From Parabacteroides sp. Marseille-P3160 (GTDB taxonomy: Bacteria > Bacteroidota > Bacteroidia > Bacteroidales > Tannerellaceae), in NCBI RefSeq assembly GCF_900162725.1, contig NZ_LT799418.1:1286856-1350855 (forward strand): a DNA stretch of 64,000 nucleotides, in the 5' to 3' direction. The notes below the pieces were generated by a model. The model was not told the DNA's origin, did no database searches, and worked only from the letters and a program-made list of their open reading frames with translations. A program made the translations under genes and the position numbers. Positions 11,501-19,141 of this stretch are shown here, one piece after another (position 1 is the first letter of the stretch; each line of letters starts with the position of its first letter).

Positions 11501-11980
11501 GGATGTTTTCCATTTGGCAAAACGAGCTTTTCCTCCCTTTCCTTCGGGTGTTTCCAAAGCGATCGTTTGTAGATTTAAACCTCCTGATCCTTTCAGTTCC
11601 TTACCTCCTATTTCAATTTTATAAAAGGCCTCTTTCTCAATAAGGATGTTGTTGACAATAAAATCTTGAACCTCATCTTTGTTTATTGTAAATTCTTTTG
11701 AAATGGTTTTGAATCCATTGTTTTCAACAGGTTTTATGTGTGCGATTAATTGGAACTCAGTACCCTTTTGATTAGGCTTTCCTGTCATTCTCAAACGATA
11801 TTCACCGGTTGACAAATGGACGAACCACGCCAGCGATTGATCCGGGGATGTTGTCTCTTCGGACCCTGTCCAGGGCTCTATGTAATAGGAATTATCAAAG
11901 TCCAATGTCTCATACGTTTGTTGGGCTTGTACGATCATCACCGGAAATAACAGTACGAGAGATAAAAGAAAATTTTTCAT
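8540..11980 (-). CDS. Large secreted M60-family (enhancin/mucinase-type) metallopeptidase with DUF5077, DUF3472 and F5/8C-like domains
   Basis: An 1146-aa secreted protein with a signal peptide (cleavage near VQA-QQ, residues 19-20). Domains in order: DUF5077-like (about 20-125), DUF3472-like (about 150-345), a discoidin/F5-8 type C-like module (about 445-595), then the peptidase region. The zinc motif HEVGH is at 877-881, with the third-ligand-type Glu 15 residues later (E896), fitting the M60 pattern HExxH-x(8,28)-E. M60 peptidases of gut Bacteroidota cut O-glycosylated mucin-type proteins, so cleavage of host mucin is the likely role; that is family knowledge, not visible here. It lies 39 bp downstream of a CxxCH lipoprotein gene on the same strand with no promoter seen between them, so they probably share an operon. 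Confidence 0.88.
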   Translation of the reverse strand: MKNFLLSLVLLFPVMIVQAQQTYETLDFDNSYYIEPWTGSEETTSPDQSLAWFVHLSTGEYRLRMTGKPNQKGTEFQLIAHIKPVENNGFKTISKEFTINKDEVQDFIVNNILIEKEAFYKIEIGGKELKGSGGLNLQTIALETPEGKGGKARFAKWKTSPSVHLSYLPDDEKKQEYDWLYGEILVPAGYDPMYTFWMCIGFYRGYFGIQVNSDTERRVLFSVWDSSDETIDRRKVKQESQVVLLEKNPEVEAGSFGNEGTGGQSYLIYNWKTGIPVKFLMNMRKLDNGFVAYSAWFMDKEPDGWKYIATWQAPKESRYFDGFYSFIENFGKGTGQMVRKGNFYNMWGRRVKDAQWIAFNKAKLTHTDGEPDSRSDYAGGISESDPTAFYMRSGGYTAPIDKEKILVAPKRADPPVINTDTLAIKVDKAIERKAYLDQSGIVPDQKVNVIKTEASEAQPGEDIGKSVDGNTATLYHSRWVGTSFPVTLTYFFGPTEQIDYLTYFPRTEGSNGNFKEVEVWVSTEANPSFVKTGDYDFGGASSPSKISFNGGLKKPRAIKFLVKSGMGDSRGSYASCAEMSFYIKSRQTNIPPIFSDETCSELKKDIDHESLDTIKNRFFKRLALALYENQYEKEFRIQEYNPYPHPEENAQKNKSSAYSLLDNPTGICINKGEELIVFVGNTGGENLSLRVIDFDKGIENNNWELKSSTFLLNEGANKIVSDRKGLLYVMYHTGNAKAKPVKIHIATGQVNGYYNVAKHKPEDWIRLLDKAQDKYFDLLGHYAHLTFPVSSFRSYCKDGNRLIQVYDSISWLEQKFTGLYKYERSNTNRMYFHVDHDMPDAWGAYATTYRTAYPASSLRELCDAEKLRSTDIWGPAHEVGHLNQLHPGFCWGGMGEVSNNVYAMYVQSAFGNRSRLAEEKLGIEDSIYRNRYEKGFTEILAAHALHSTHKDVFCKLIPFWQLELYYAQVKGQTDFYADVHEQLRQYPNPTSDSEAILAFIRICCDVSGEDLTDFFKSWGLLRAVEYQGNYEGYGSGSLVLSCTPEQVEKLVSYAKKYPKPAANLQYIHDDCVNLFQKGATLSKGSVKIEKNKVTLTDWKNAVVFEVYDKKQFIFVSTKNEFTIPASVSKPVIYAVPAKGKKLKITI

Positions 11981-12019
11981 GGTTCGAAAATTAATACTGT
12001 TTTATAAAAAAGAAACGGA

Positions 12020-13492
12020 TTATTTTCCGGCAAAGCGGATATCGGTTCCTTTGTCTTTGCGGGCGAAGGAGGCCAGACGGCGGGCTTGCGGTTTGACGGG
12101 GCCGGTAATGAATTCCGGGATGTTGTAGGATTTCATGAAGCGGTCGTAGAAACGGCTGTCCTGTTGGGGCAGGAGGAAGGGTTTGGATGCTTGTCCGGCC
12201 GTGTCGACGTAGACAAAGTAGGGACGGGTATAGAGTCCGTCGATGCGGCGGCTGCTGAAGGCAATCCAGCGGCTGTTGCTACTCCAGGAGTGATAGCTTT
12301 CGGTCTCATTGCTGTTGGCGGCGCTAAGCGGGTGTATCCGGTTGGTTTTCAGGTCGGCGATATAAAGGTCGGCATCCCGGTGCCAGATAGAGAAATTGCC
12401 GTATTCGGAAAGGGTGAAAAGCAGATAATTCCCATCGGGTGAAACCCGGGGGAAGGAAACGCTGCGGGCGCTGTCGGCCGTAGCGTTATAGAGTGTGTCC
12501 ACCTGATGTCCGAAGGTGCGCGAGTCGGGATCGAAAGCAATGCGGCAAAGGCTATAGCGTACCTTTTCAAATTCCTCCGGCATGGGTTGTGCTTCGGCGG
12601 AGCAAAAGAAGAGCGTCTTGCCATCGGGAGAGAAAGTCGGGAACGTCTCGAACCGATCTTTGGAAAAAAGGGAGGGAGCGGTAACGATTTCATGTTTCTC
12701 AACGTCATAAACGACAACGTCGGAAGAGCGGTCGAATACCTCGATCCTATTGCGGTGGTTCATGTGGAAAGCCTGGTTGGTTTCATTGACGGAGAAGGCC
12801 ACATACTTGCCCGAAGGATGCCAGGAAGGATAGACCAATGCGGAAATCGTTTGGTCGGTTTTGGTGTTCAGTTTCTCGATCCGGTCGCCGTCGATCAAGT
12901 AAGTACCGGCATTCTTCTGCCGCATGTGGAACAGCATCTTGTCGGGATTCTGCATACAGAATGAATGGCAATTCATGCAATTAAATTCCGTCAGCTTATT
13001 TTCCATAATGGGCGTTTCGCTGTAATCCTCCAAGTTTCGTTGGTAGATTCCCATTTTGTCCCATAACTCATAGCCGGGTTCGATCAGCCGGTAGGCCAGA
13101 TAGGAATCCATCGGCTCATGGCTGACATGGAAGACAAAGGGCGCGTAAGTCAGCCATTCTTTGTCCTTCCGGACGGAAATCGTGGCACGGATGGATTCGC
13201 CGGTTGCTGTCGTGAGCAACGCTTTCCATTCCGAAGGAGGAATCCGGAAAGCCCCGTTACGGGCATTGACGATTAATTTTATTTTGTTGAATGAAAGCGT
13301 CAGTTGTGCTTTCTCTGCCGGTTGGGTAAGATGGAAATTAAGCGGCGCTACATTGGGAGGAATCGTTACTCCGGCATAGTCCGGGAAAATCCCGGGGAGA
13401 GCGTCTACCGGTCGTCCCGTCTTTGTTTCATTCGAGCAGGAAACAAACAAGCTGCTAAGGAAAAGGAAATATAGAATGTATTTGCGTTTCAT
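12020..13492 (-). CDS. TolB/WD40-like beta-propeller lipoprotein with a CxxCH motif
   Basis: A 490-aa lipoprotein (signal ending LFVSC, Cys19). The N-terminal 130 residues look like a beta-sandwich. A single c-type heme-binding-like motif CMNCH lies at 172-176. From about residue 200 it has repeated PD40/TolB-type blades (YPSWHPSGKYVAFS, FPTFSPDGKTLFFCS, FPRVSPDGNYLLFT, YHSWSSNSRWIAFSS). Similar proteins in Bacteroidota are annotated as TolB-like or cytochrome-c-binding proteins; the function is unknown. Whether the motif binds heme cannot be told from sequence alone. The gene sits 9 bp after the polytopic membrane protein gene and 39 bp before the M60 peptidase gene, implying one transcript. 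Confidence 0.78.
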   Translation of the reverse strand: MKRKYILYFLFLSSLFVSCSNETKTGRPVDALPGIFPDYAGVTIPPNVAPLNFHLTQPAEKAQLTLSFNKIKLIVNARNGAFRIPPSEWKALLTTATGESIRATISVRKDKEWLTYAPFVFHVSHEPMDSYLAYRLIEPGYELWDKMGIYQRNLEDYSETPIMENKLTEFNCMNCHSFCMQNPDKMLFHMRQKNAGTYLIDGDRIEKLNTKTDQTISALVYPSWHPSGKYVAFSVNETNQAFHMNHRNRIEVFDRSSDVVVYDVEKHEIVTAPSLFSKDRFETFPTFSPDGKTLFFCSAEAQPMPEEFEKVRYSLCRIAFDPDSRTFGHQVDTLYNATADSARSVSFPRVSPDGNYLLFTLSEYGNFSIWHRDADLYIADLKTNRIHPLSAANSNETESYHSWSSNSRWIAFSSRRIDGLYTRPYFVYVDTAGQASKPFLLPQQDSRFYDRFMKSYNIPEFITGPVKPQARRLASFARKDKGTDIRFAGK

Positions 13493-13501
13493 AGCCGTAT
13501 C

Positions 13502-15256
13502 TTATTTAAACATGAAATAGAACCAATACGTATCCCCGAAAGAGCGATGCAGCAATCCCGGTGCGGCGGGATCATTCTTATAGGCCAACACCTGCTGCTT
13601 ATAGCCGGTAAACCGCCGGATGATCTGATCCCCGATTCCGTATTTCTTCCATTGTTCCGGATCTTTTTCATGAAGGATGATGACCGCCTCCTGAAAACTA
13701 CGGGGTAAGGCCGGCAGGATATCGGTTCCGTAATACTGGTCGAGAAACTGCTGGAAGAGATTCATTTCTTTGCATACCAGATAAGTAGTTCCGAGATATT
13801 CTATTGCGGTGCGATCGGATGGATTGGCTTCGGCAATTTTCGATAAGGGCAAGTCCAGGATATCCGGCAGGACGAGGACGTTTTGCCGGCTGGTAGGCAG
13901 GCATTCCCGTTTACCGCCTAATAGCGGATCCTGTTCGACCGCCGCTTTGTTGCGGAGGAATCGGCGCTGGTCATGCGCCCAGTTCCTATAATACACGGTC
14001 TGTTCCAGCAGGGTAATATATTTTTCGGCTACCGCCCAATGCCCATAGATCAAGTTCGTTTGGATAAGGCGTTTCAACATCCTCGGATTGCCGTAACCCG
14101 GAGCGGAGATATAGGCTTCAAATGCCATCTCTTGCGCATTCGCTATATTTCCCATGGCGAAGAACAGATCGCTGAGGAGAATAGAGAGGTTTGTAGTTTT
14201 GTTCCATTGGGGAAAGATACCATTCACACCCTTCTGGTCGAACGTGAAGGCCCGGTCGGCGAGTTCTCCTTTTTCCGCTAGCGCAAGGTTCAACAGGGAA
14301 AGATAAAGGTAATTCGTCTGTTTGTCCTTGGATTGGTCGATAATGGCGTCCCATTGTCCGGTGCGGGCGTAGTAGTCGAACCGTTTGAATTTCTCGGATT
14401 TCCTATCGTCGTATTTCTCCAGTCCGAAATGGAATAATACGGCCAGAAGAAGTAGTTGCAAAAGACCTTGGATAATCAGCCGCTTTTTTCCTGACGTTTT
14501 TCCTTTCCGAAGCAGGAAAAGGAAAACTATCGCCAGGAGCAAGGCAATCCAGGAAAAATAGAGGACCGTCTCCGGCTTTAACTGATGATGGTAGTAGAGG
14601 TCGGGGAGAAACGCCAGGCGATAATCTCCGGTAACGCCTGTCTCTATGCATATCAGGCCGCACAGCAGGCTGAGTGCAATGGGGATAAAGTACCAGTATA
14701 CCTGTTTAGACCGCCTGACCGCTTGATACAACAGGATGCTGACGGCAAAAAGAAGGGCGACCGGGCCGGCGAACCAGAACAACAAGAGGGTCGCCATGAA
14801 CGTATAACAGAATTGTCCGGTCGGCGATTTCAGCAAGGAATATCCTTCGATGAATAGTAACATCAACAGGAAAGCGACGGTCCCTTGCAAGAAGTAGTTG
14901 AAATCAAACTGGATCAGCAGAAGCGAAAGCGCCGGTAGGAAAGCCAAAATAGGCCATTCCACCGCAAGCGGAGCAATCTTGTACAGGACGGAAGCCGTCA
15001 GCATAACTATCCCGGTCAGGAGGGCGGCTGAAATAAGGGCGCCTGCATAAGGATAGGCGAAAAACTGTACAAGAAATTCGGACAGGATAAGGGCGCCTCC
15101 TCCCGGCAAGGCCAATCGTTCCATGAGGTAAGGCCATGTGTTGAGAAAAAGCTGGTTCTGTTCGACATAATAATAATGATACTCGCTATGTAATTGCAGG
15201 AAAGCGAATAACAGGGTGAACAGCAATAGGCAATAGAGTGCGATTTTATATTTCAT
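13502..15256 (-). CDS. Polytopic membrane protein with C-terminal helical repeats (DUF6057-like)
   Basis: A 584-aa protein. The N-terminal half holds about eight to nine hydrophobic segments (residues 5-25, 50-70, 75-95, 100-120, 125-145, 155-175, 185-205, 230-250, 260-280). The soluble C-terminal half is helical and TPR-like, with repeated Tyr/Leu helices and Asn-Ala pairs. It resembles the Bacteroidota family called DUF6057; that assignment is from memory. No catalytic motif is apparent. It is the first gene of a probable operon with the CxxCH beta-propeller lipoprotein. Two -7-like boxes (reverse of TATCTTTG) lie just upstream at 15271-15278 and 15288-15295. Confidence 0.72.
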   Translation of the reverse strand: MKYKIALYCLLLFTLLFAFLQLHSEYHYYYVEQNQLFLNTWPYLMERLALPGGGALILSEFLVQFFAYPYAGALISAALLTGIVMLTASVLYKIAPLAVEWPILAFLPALSLLLIQFDFNYFLQGTVAFLLMLLFIEGYSLLKSPTGQFCYTFMATLLLFWFAGPVALLFAVSILLYQAVRRSKQVYWYFIPIALSLLCGLICIETGVTGDYRLAFLPDLYYHHQLKPETVLYFSWIALLLAIVFLFLLRKGKTSGKKRLIIQGLLQLLLLAVLFHFGLEKYDDRKSEKFKRFDYYARTGQWDAIIDQSKDKQTNYLYLSLLNLALAEKGELADRAFTFDQKGVNGIFPQWNKTTNLSILLSDLFFAMGNIANAQEMAFEAYISAPGYGNPRMLKRLIQTNLIYGHWAVAEKYITLLEQTVYYRNWAHDQRRFLRNKAAVEQDPLLGGKRECLPTSRQNVLVLPDILDLPLSKIAEANPSDRTAIEYLGTTYLVCKEMNLFQQFLDQYYGTDILPALPRSFQEAVIILHEKDPEQWKKYGIGDQIIRRFTGYKQQVLAYKNDPAAPGLLHRSFGDTYWFYFMFK

Positions 15257-15270
15257 TTTTAGTAATTATG

Positions 15271-15295
15271 CAAAGATAACGCTCCGGCAAAGATA
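15271..15295 (-). promoter_or_regulatory. Two tandem Bacteroidota-type -7 boxes
   Basis: CAAAGATA occurs at 15271-15278 and again at 15288-15295. Read on the minus strand both are TATCTTTG, matching TAnnTTTG. They precede the operon starting at 15256. Upstream -33 elements are not clear. Confidence 0.5.
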
Positions 15296-15316
15296 GAAAA
15301 GATAATCAATCAATCC

Positions 15317-15345
15317 TCTGCAATCGGGCGATTTATGTACCTTTG
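15317..15345 (+). promoter_or_regulatory. Promoter of murB, decides its start codon
   Basis: TACCTTTG at 15338-15345 is a consensus -7 box. TCTG at 15317-15320 is a one-mismatch -33 element 17 bp upstream. The upstream in-frame ATG at 15335 would lie inside the promoter, so ATG 15362 is the real murB start, with a leader of only about a dozen nucleotides. Confidence 0.6.
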
Positions 15346-15361
15346 CCGGAAAATAGCGAAT

Positions 15362-16372
15362 ATGAGAATAGAAGAAAACTATCCGTTGGAAAAGCATAAT
15401 ACGTTTCATTTGCCGGTGAAGAGCCGCTGGTTCATGGAATACGGGGATGAAGAAGAGTTATTGCGTATCTTGCGGGATGAGTACTTCCAGGAATGCCTTT
15501 CCTTGCATATCGGGAGCGGGAGCAATCTGCTTTTCATCGATGATTACAATGGGATTATCCTTCATTCCGCCATAAAGGGTATCAAGGTGGTGAAGGAAAC
15601 GCCGGAGGAAGTGTTCCTACGCATCGGCGCCGCCGAAATTTGGGATGACGTCGTCGCTTATACGGTTGCGGAAGGCTGGGGGGGGCTGGAGAATCTTTCC
15701 GGCATACCCGGTGAGACCGGAGCGGCAGCAGTGCAAAACATCGGCGCCTACGGGACCGAACTGAAAGACGTACTGGAGTCGGTCGACGCCTACAATCAAT
15801 TGACTTTCGAAAAGAAAACGATCACCAACGAAGAATGCCTTTATGGCTACCGGGACAGCCTTTTCAAAGATGAGCAAAAGGATCCCCAAATCATTACGGC
15901 CATCACGCTCCGTTTGCAGAAGCATCCGGTTTGCACCGTCTGCTACAAGGGGTTGGAGGAGGAATTGGAAGGAAAGGAGATTACGCCCTCCCAAGTCCGG
16001 CAAGCCGTCCTTACGGTACGTAGCCGCAAGTTGCCCGACCCGGCAAAGCTGGGTAACGCGGGCAGTTTCTTTAAGAATCCGATCCTTCCGGCCGAAAAAT
16101 ACCAACGGTTGAAAGAGCGTTATCCGGAGATACCGTCTTATCCGTTGCCCGACGGGCGGGTGAAAGTGCCGGCCGGATGGTTGATCGAGCAATGTGGCTT
16201 TAAGGGAAAGAAGCATGGGGAAGTCGGCGTATATGATCGCCAGGCTTTGGTTTTGGTAAATCTGGGCAATGCCCGGGGATACGAAATTGCAATGGTTGCG
16301 GAGAGCATCCGCCTGGCCGTGGAAGAACGTTTCGGCATTTTATTGATGCCGGAGGTAAAATATATAGGATAA
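15362..16372 (+). CDS. murB: UDP-N-acetylenolpyruvoylglucosamine reductase
   Basis: A 336-aa FAD enzyme that reduces UDP-GlcNAc-enolpyruvate to UDP-MurNAc in cytoplasmic peptidoglycan precursor synthesis. Visible motifs: the N-terminal KHNTFH, the FAD-binding HIGSGSNLLF and GIPGETGAAAVQNIGAYG, YGYRDSLFK, the catalytic-serine region NAGSFFKNP, and a C-terminal AGWLIEQCGFKGK. The length fits the E. coli-type (type I) MurB. An ATG nine codons upstream is in frame but falls within the promoter. The stop overlaps the start of the next gene by one base (TAATG), so the two are coupled. Confidence 0.96.
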   Translation: MRIEENYPLEKHNTFHLPVKSRWFMEYGDEEELLRILRDEYFQECLSLHIGSGSNLLFIDDYNGIILHSAIKGIKVVKETPEEVFLRIGAAEIWDDVVAYTVAEGWGGLENLSGIPGETGAAAVQNIGAYGTELKDVLESVDAYNQLTFEKKTITNEECLYGYRDSLFKDEQKDPQIITAITLRLQKHPVCTVCYKGLEEELEGKEITPSQVRQAVLTVRSRKLPDPAKLGNAGSFFKNPILPAEKYQRLKERYPEIPSYPLPDGRVKVPAGWLIEQCGFKGKKHGEVGVYDRQALVLVNLGNARGYEIAMVAESIRLAVEERFGILLMPEVKYIG

Positions 16373-17127
16373 TGAAAATAACTTTCTTGGGGACTGGTAC
16401 TTCTACCGGCGTGCCGGAAATCGGCTGCCGGTGTGAAGTTTGTACCAGCAAAGATCCCCACGACCGGCGGCTGCGTTCGTCCGCCCTGGTGGAGACCGGC
16501 GGCAAGAAATTGCTGATCGACTGCGGGCCGGATTTCCGCTGGCAGGCGCTTTCCAATGGAATCGACCGGATCGATTCCGTGCTGATTACGCACGAGCATT
16601 ATGATCATGTGGGAGGCCTGGACGATTTACGCCCGTTTTGCCGGGAGTCGGCCATCGGCATTTACGCGGAGGACTATGTGACGGACGCCATCATTTGCCG
16701 GATTCCCTATTGCTTCCGTTCAAACAAATATCCCGGCATACCGAACCTTGAACTTCATGCCATCCACCAACCTTTTGAGGCGGCGGGCGTGGAAGTGATT
16801 CCCATCCGGGTGATGCATGGGCGGCTGCCGATTTTCGGTTACCGCATCGGGCAATTGGCTTATCTGACCGACCTCAAATACCTGCCGGAAGAAGAATATG
16901 CGAAGTTGGAAGGGTTGGATGTGTTGGTTCTGAATGCTTTGCGGCGGGATGAAAAGCATCCGACGCATGAGGGGTTATATACGGCGCTGGAGCAGATCGG
17001 CAGGATTCGTCCGAAGCGGGCTTACCTGATTCACATGAGCCATAAGATCGGGCTACAGGCGGATGCCGAGAAGGAACTTCCCTCCAACGTCTACTTTGCC
17101 TACGACGGGTTGTCGGTTACTTTTTAA
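16372..17127 (+). CDS. PhnP-like metallo-beta-lactamase-fold hydrolase
   Basis: A 251-aa MBL-fold protein. The metal-binding motif HEHYDH is at residues 74-79, followed by GGLDDLRPF, with later metal ligands at VMHGRLPIFGY and LTDLKYLP. The Cys cluster at 19-24 (CRCEVC) resembles the structural zinc site of PhnP, a phosphoribosyl cyclic phosphodiesterase. In this lineage such proteins are annotated as cyclic-phosphate hydrolases, but the substrate is not proven and no phn genes are nearby. It is translationally coupled to murB. Its last 11 bp overlap the convergent nth gene. Confidence 0.85.
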   Translation: MKITFLGTGTSTGVPEIGCRCEVCTSKDPHDRRLRSSALVETGGKKLLIDCGPDFRWQALSNGIDRIDSVLITHEHYDHVGGLDDLRPFCRESAIGIYAEDYVTDAIICRIPYCFRSNKYPGIPNLELHAIHQPFEAAGVEVIPIRVMHGRLPIFGYRIGQLAYLTDLKYLPEEEYAKLEGLDVLVLNALRRDEKHPTHEGLYTALEQIGRIRPKRAYLIHMSHKIGLQADAEKELPSNVYFAYDGLSVTF

Positions 17128-17764
17128 GGAATACTTCCGTATAATACCTGCACCAGGGAGTCAGACCGCATTCCGCACACTTCGGGCGGCGCGCCAGGCA
17201 GACATACCGTCCATGCAGAATCAGCCAATGATGCGCTCTCGGTATCAGTTTTTTCGGGATATATTTTACCAGTTCTTTTTCGGTCGCCAGAGGCGTTTTG
17301 CTGCCGGTGGTCAACCCGATTCGGTTCGATACACGGAAAACATGCGTATCGACGGCCATTGCCGGCTTATCATATACTACGGAGGCTATGACATTCGCCG
17401 TTTTTCTTCCCACACCGGGTAGTTTCTGCAATTCATCCACATCCGACGGGACAATGCCGTTGAATTCGCTCAACAGTTTCCGGGCCATTCCGACCAGATG
17501 TTTTGCCTTATTATTAGGATAGGAAACGCTCTTGATATATTCGTAGACTACTTCGGGAGTTGTTGCCGCCAATACTTCGGGGGTAGGGAACGTTTCATAA
17601 AGCGCTGGCGTAATCATATTCACCCGCTTATCGGTACATTGCGCCGATAAGATGACCGCGATTAATAATTGAAAAGGATCTTTGTAATGCAGTTCCGTCC
17701 CCACTACCGGCATATGCTCGGTAAACCATCCAATCACTCCTTTATACCGTTCTTCTTTTCTCAT
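17117..17764 (-). CDS. nth: Endonuclease III, DNA glycosylase/AP lyase
   Basis: A 215-aa base-excision repair enzyme removing oxidised pyrimidines. The helix-hairpin-helix LPGVGRKTAN carries the catalytic lysine (K121), the catalytic aspartate is D139 (AVDTHVFR), and the C-terminal [4Fe-4S] loop has Cys189, 196, 199 and 205 in C-x6-C-x2-C-x5-C spacing. Length and motifs are complete. It converges with the MBL-fold gene, overlapping 11 bp at the 3' ends, and lies 74 bp downstream of pheS on the same strand across a stem-loop, so co-transcription with pheS is possible. Confidence 0.96.
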   Translation of the reverse strand: MRKEERYKGVIGWFTEHMPVVGTELHYKDPFQLLIAVILSAQCTDKRVNMITPALYETFPTPEVLAATTPEVVYEYIKSVSYPNNKAKHLVGMARKLLSEFNGIVPSDVDELQKLPGVGRKTANVIASVVYDKPAMAVDTHVFRVSNRIGLTTGSKTPLATEKELVKYIPKKLIPRAHHWLILHGRYVCLARRPKCAECGLTPWCRYYTEVFLKK

Positions 17765-17779
17765 TCCCTCTGTGTTTTT

Positions 17780-17810
17780 CCCCGGATGGCTCGGGGGGAG
17801 TCATCCGGGG
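17780..17810. other. GC-rich stem-loop between pheS and nth
   Basis: CCCCGGATG at 17780-17788 pairs perfectly with CATCCGGGG at 17802-17810 around a 13-nt loop. In the pheS direction the stem is followed by AAAAACAC rather than a U run, so it is not a standard terminator; it could protect or partly separate the pheS and nth messages. Confidence 0.6.
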
Positions 17811-17838
17811 AGATGGTAATGGATTTTAGGTATACAAC

Positions 17839-18858
17839 TTAATTGGCCGACTCAAACTGCTTCAGAAAACGGATATCATTTTCCGAAAACATGCGCAAGT
17901 CTTTCACTTGATATTTAAGGTTCGTTATTCTTTCTATTCCCATGCCCAAAGCATATCCGGAATATATCTTGCTATCGATGCCGCAATTCTCCAACACATT
18001 CGGATCTACCATTCCGCAACCGAGGATCTCCACCCAACCGGTATGTTTGCAGAAGGCGCATCCCTTTCCTCCGCACAGGTTACAGGAGATATCCATTTCA
18101 GCGGAAGGTTCGGTGAAAGGGAAGTAAGACGGGCGCAGGCGGATTTTCGTCTCCGTCCCGAATAATTCTTTCGCCATGTAGAGAAGCGTTTGTTTCAAAT
18201 CCGCAAAGGATACGTTCTTGTCGACATACAGAGCTTCCACCTGATGGAAGAAGCAGTGCGCGCGATAAGAGATGGCCTCGTTGCGATAGACGCGTCCCGG
18301 GCAGATAATGCGGATGGGCGGCTGCTGCCGTTCCATCACCCGCGTCTGTACGGAAGAGGTGTGGGTACGTAACAGGATGTCCGGCGAATGCTGGACGAAG
18401 AAGGTATCCTGCATGTCTCGCGCCGGATGATCTTCCGCGAAATTCAACGAGGTAAATACGTGCCAGTCATCTTCTATTTCCGGTCCTTCGGCTATACTGA
18501 AACCCAGACGGGCGAATATGTCACAGATCTCTTTTTTTACGATCGAAAGCGGGTGGCGTGTTCCCAATGGAACCGGGTAAGCGGTGCGGGTCAAATCGAT
18601 TTTCCGGTCATGGGCAGACGCATTTTCGAATTTCTCCCTCAGTTCGCCGATCCGTTGCTGCGCTTCCTCTTTCAGCTGGTTCAAAAGTATGCCGACTTCT
18701 CTTTTCTGGTCTGCCGTTACGTTACGGAAATCATTCATAAGCTGCGATATTTCGCCTTTTTTGCTTAAATATTTAATCCGTAAGGACTCCAGTTCCTCTG
18801 CATTCGCTGCCTTCAAATTCTCCACTTCACGAAGCAGAGATTTTATCTTATCGATCAT
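17839..18858 (-). CDS. pheS: Phenylalanine-tRNA ligase alpha subunit
   Basis: A 339-aa class II synthetase alpha chain that pairs with PheT to charge tRNA-Phe. The N-terminal coiled coil (about 1-90) binds tRNA. The catalytic core shows HPLSIV, the RTHTSSVQ motif-2 region, CPGRVYRNEAIS, FTEPSAEMDISC, and a Cys cluster CNLCGGKGCAFC, ending with GMGIERITNLKY. Length and motifs are complete. pheT is not adjacent, which is common in Bacteroidota. A -7 box lies upstream at 18887-18894. Confidence 0.96.
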   Translation of the reverse strand: MIDKIKSLLREVENLKAANAEELESLRIKYLSKKGEISQLMNDFRNVTADQKREVGILLNQLKEEAQQRIGELREKFENASAHDRKIDLTRTAYPVPLGTRHPLSIVKKEICDIFARLGFSIAEGPEIEDDWHVFTSLNFAEDHPARDMQDTFFVQHSPDILLRTHTSSVQTRVMERQQPPIRIICPGRVYRNEAISYRAHCFFHQVEALYVDKNVSFADLKQTLLYMAKELFGTETKIRLRPSYFPFTEPSAEMDISCNLCGGKGCAFCKHTGWVEILGCGMVDPNVLENCGIDSKIYSGYALGMGIERITNLKYQVKDLRMFSENDIRFLKQFESAN

Positions 18859-18886
18859 CTCTCGTTCCTGTTTTTAATTCAGCCTT

Positions 18887-18894
18887 CAAAGTTA
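18887..18894 (-). promoter_or_regulatory. Probable pheS promoter -7 box
   Basis: CAAAGTTA reads TAACTTTG on the minus strand, matching TAnnTTTG, 29 bp before the pheS ATG. No strong -33 element is seen. The remaining intergenic sequence up to 19141 shows no gene that I can support. Confidence 0.5.
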
Positions 18895-19141
18895 GATATT
18901 TTTTTTAAACAAGAAACATAAATGCTTTCTTTTAACTATGAACTATGAACGATAGGCGCTATGCCGATCGGATTATTCAATGGGGGGAGTGCCCCGATCT
19001 TTTACCTTACGACCTGCATTGGGCAGTGTAATAACGAGGCCAGGACTTGCTTTTTCTCTTTTCAATCTGCATTAAAGCCTTCGTTTCTATTTTTATTATT
19101 ATCTTCGTTCACTCATATTAGATGTAAGAAAGAGTCTCTGA

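Noticed and set aside
12086..12964. Long open frames antisense to the CxxCH lipoprotein gene
   Set aside because: They mirror the codon bias of the real gene on the other strand and lack motifs; the minus-strand protein has a lipobox and propeller blades.
15335..15361. Nine-codon longer MurB
   Set aside because: The ATG at 15335 lies within the TACCTTTG promoter, and the MurB fold starts at the next ATG.
17780..17810. Intrinsic terminator between pheS and nth
   Set aside because: The stem is strong but is followed by A-rich, not U-rich, sequence in the direction of transcription.
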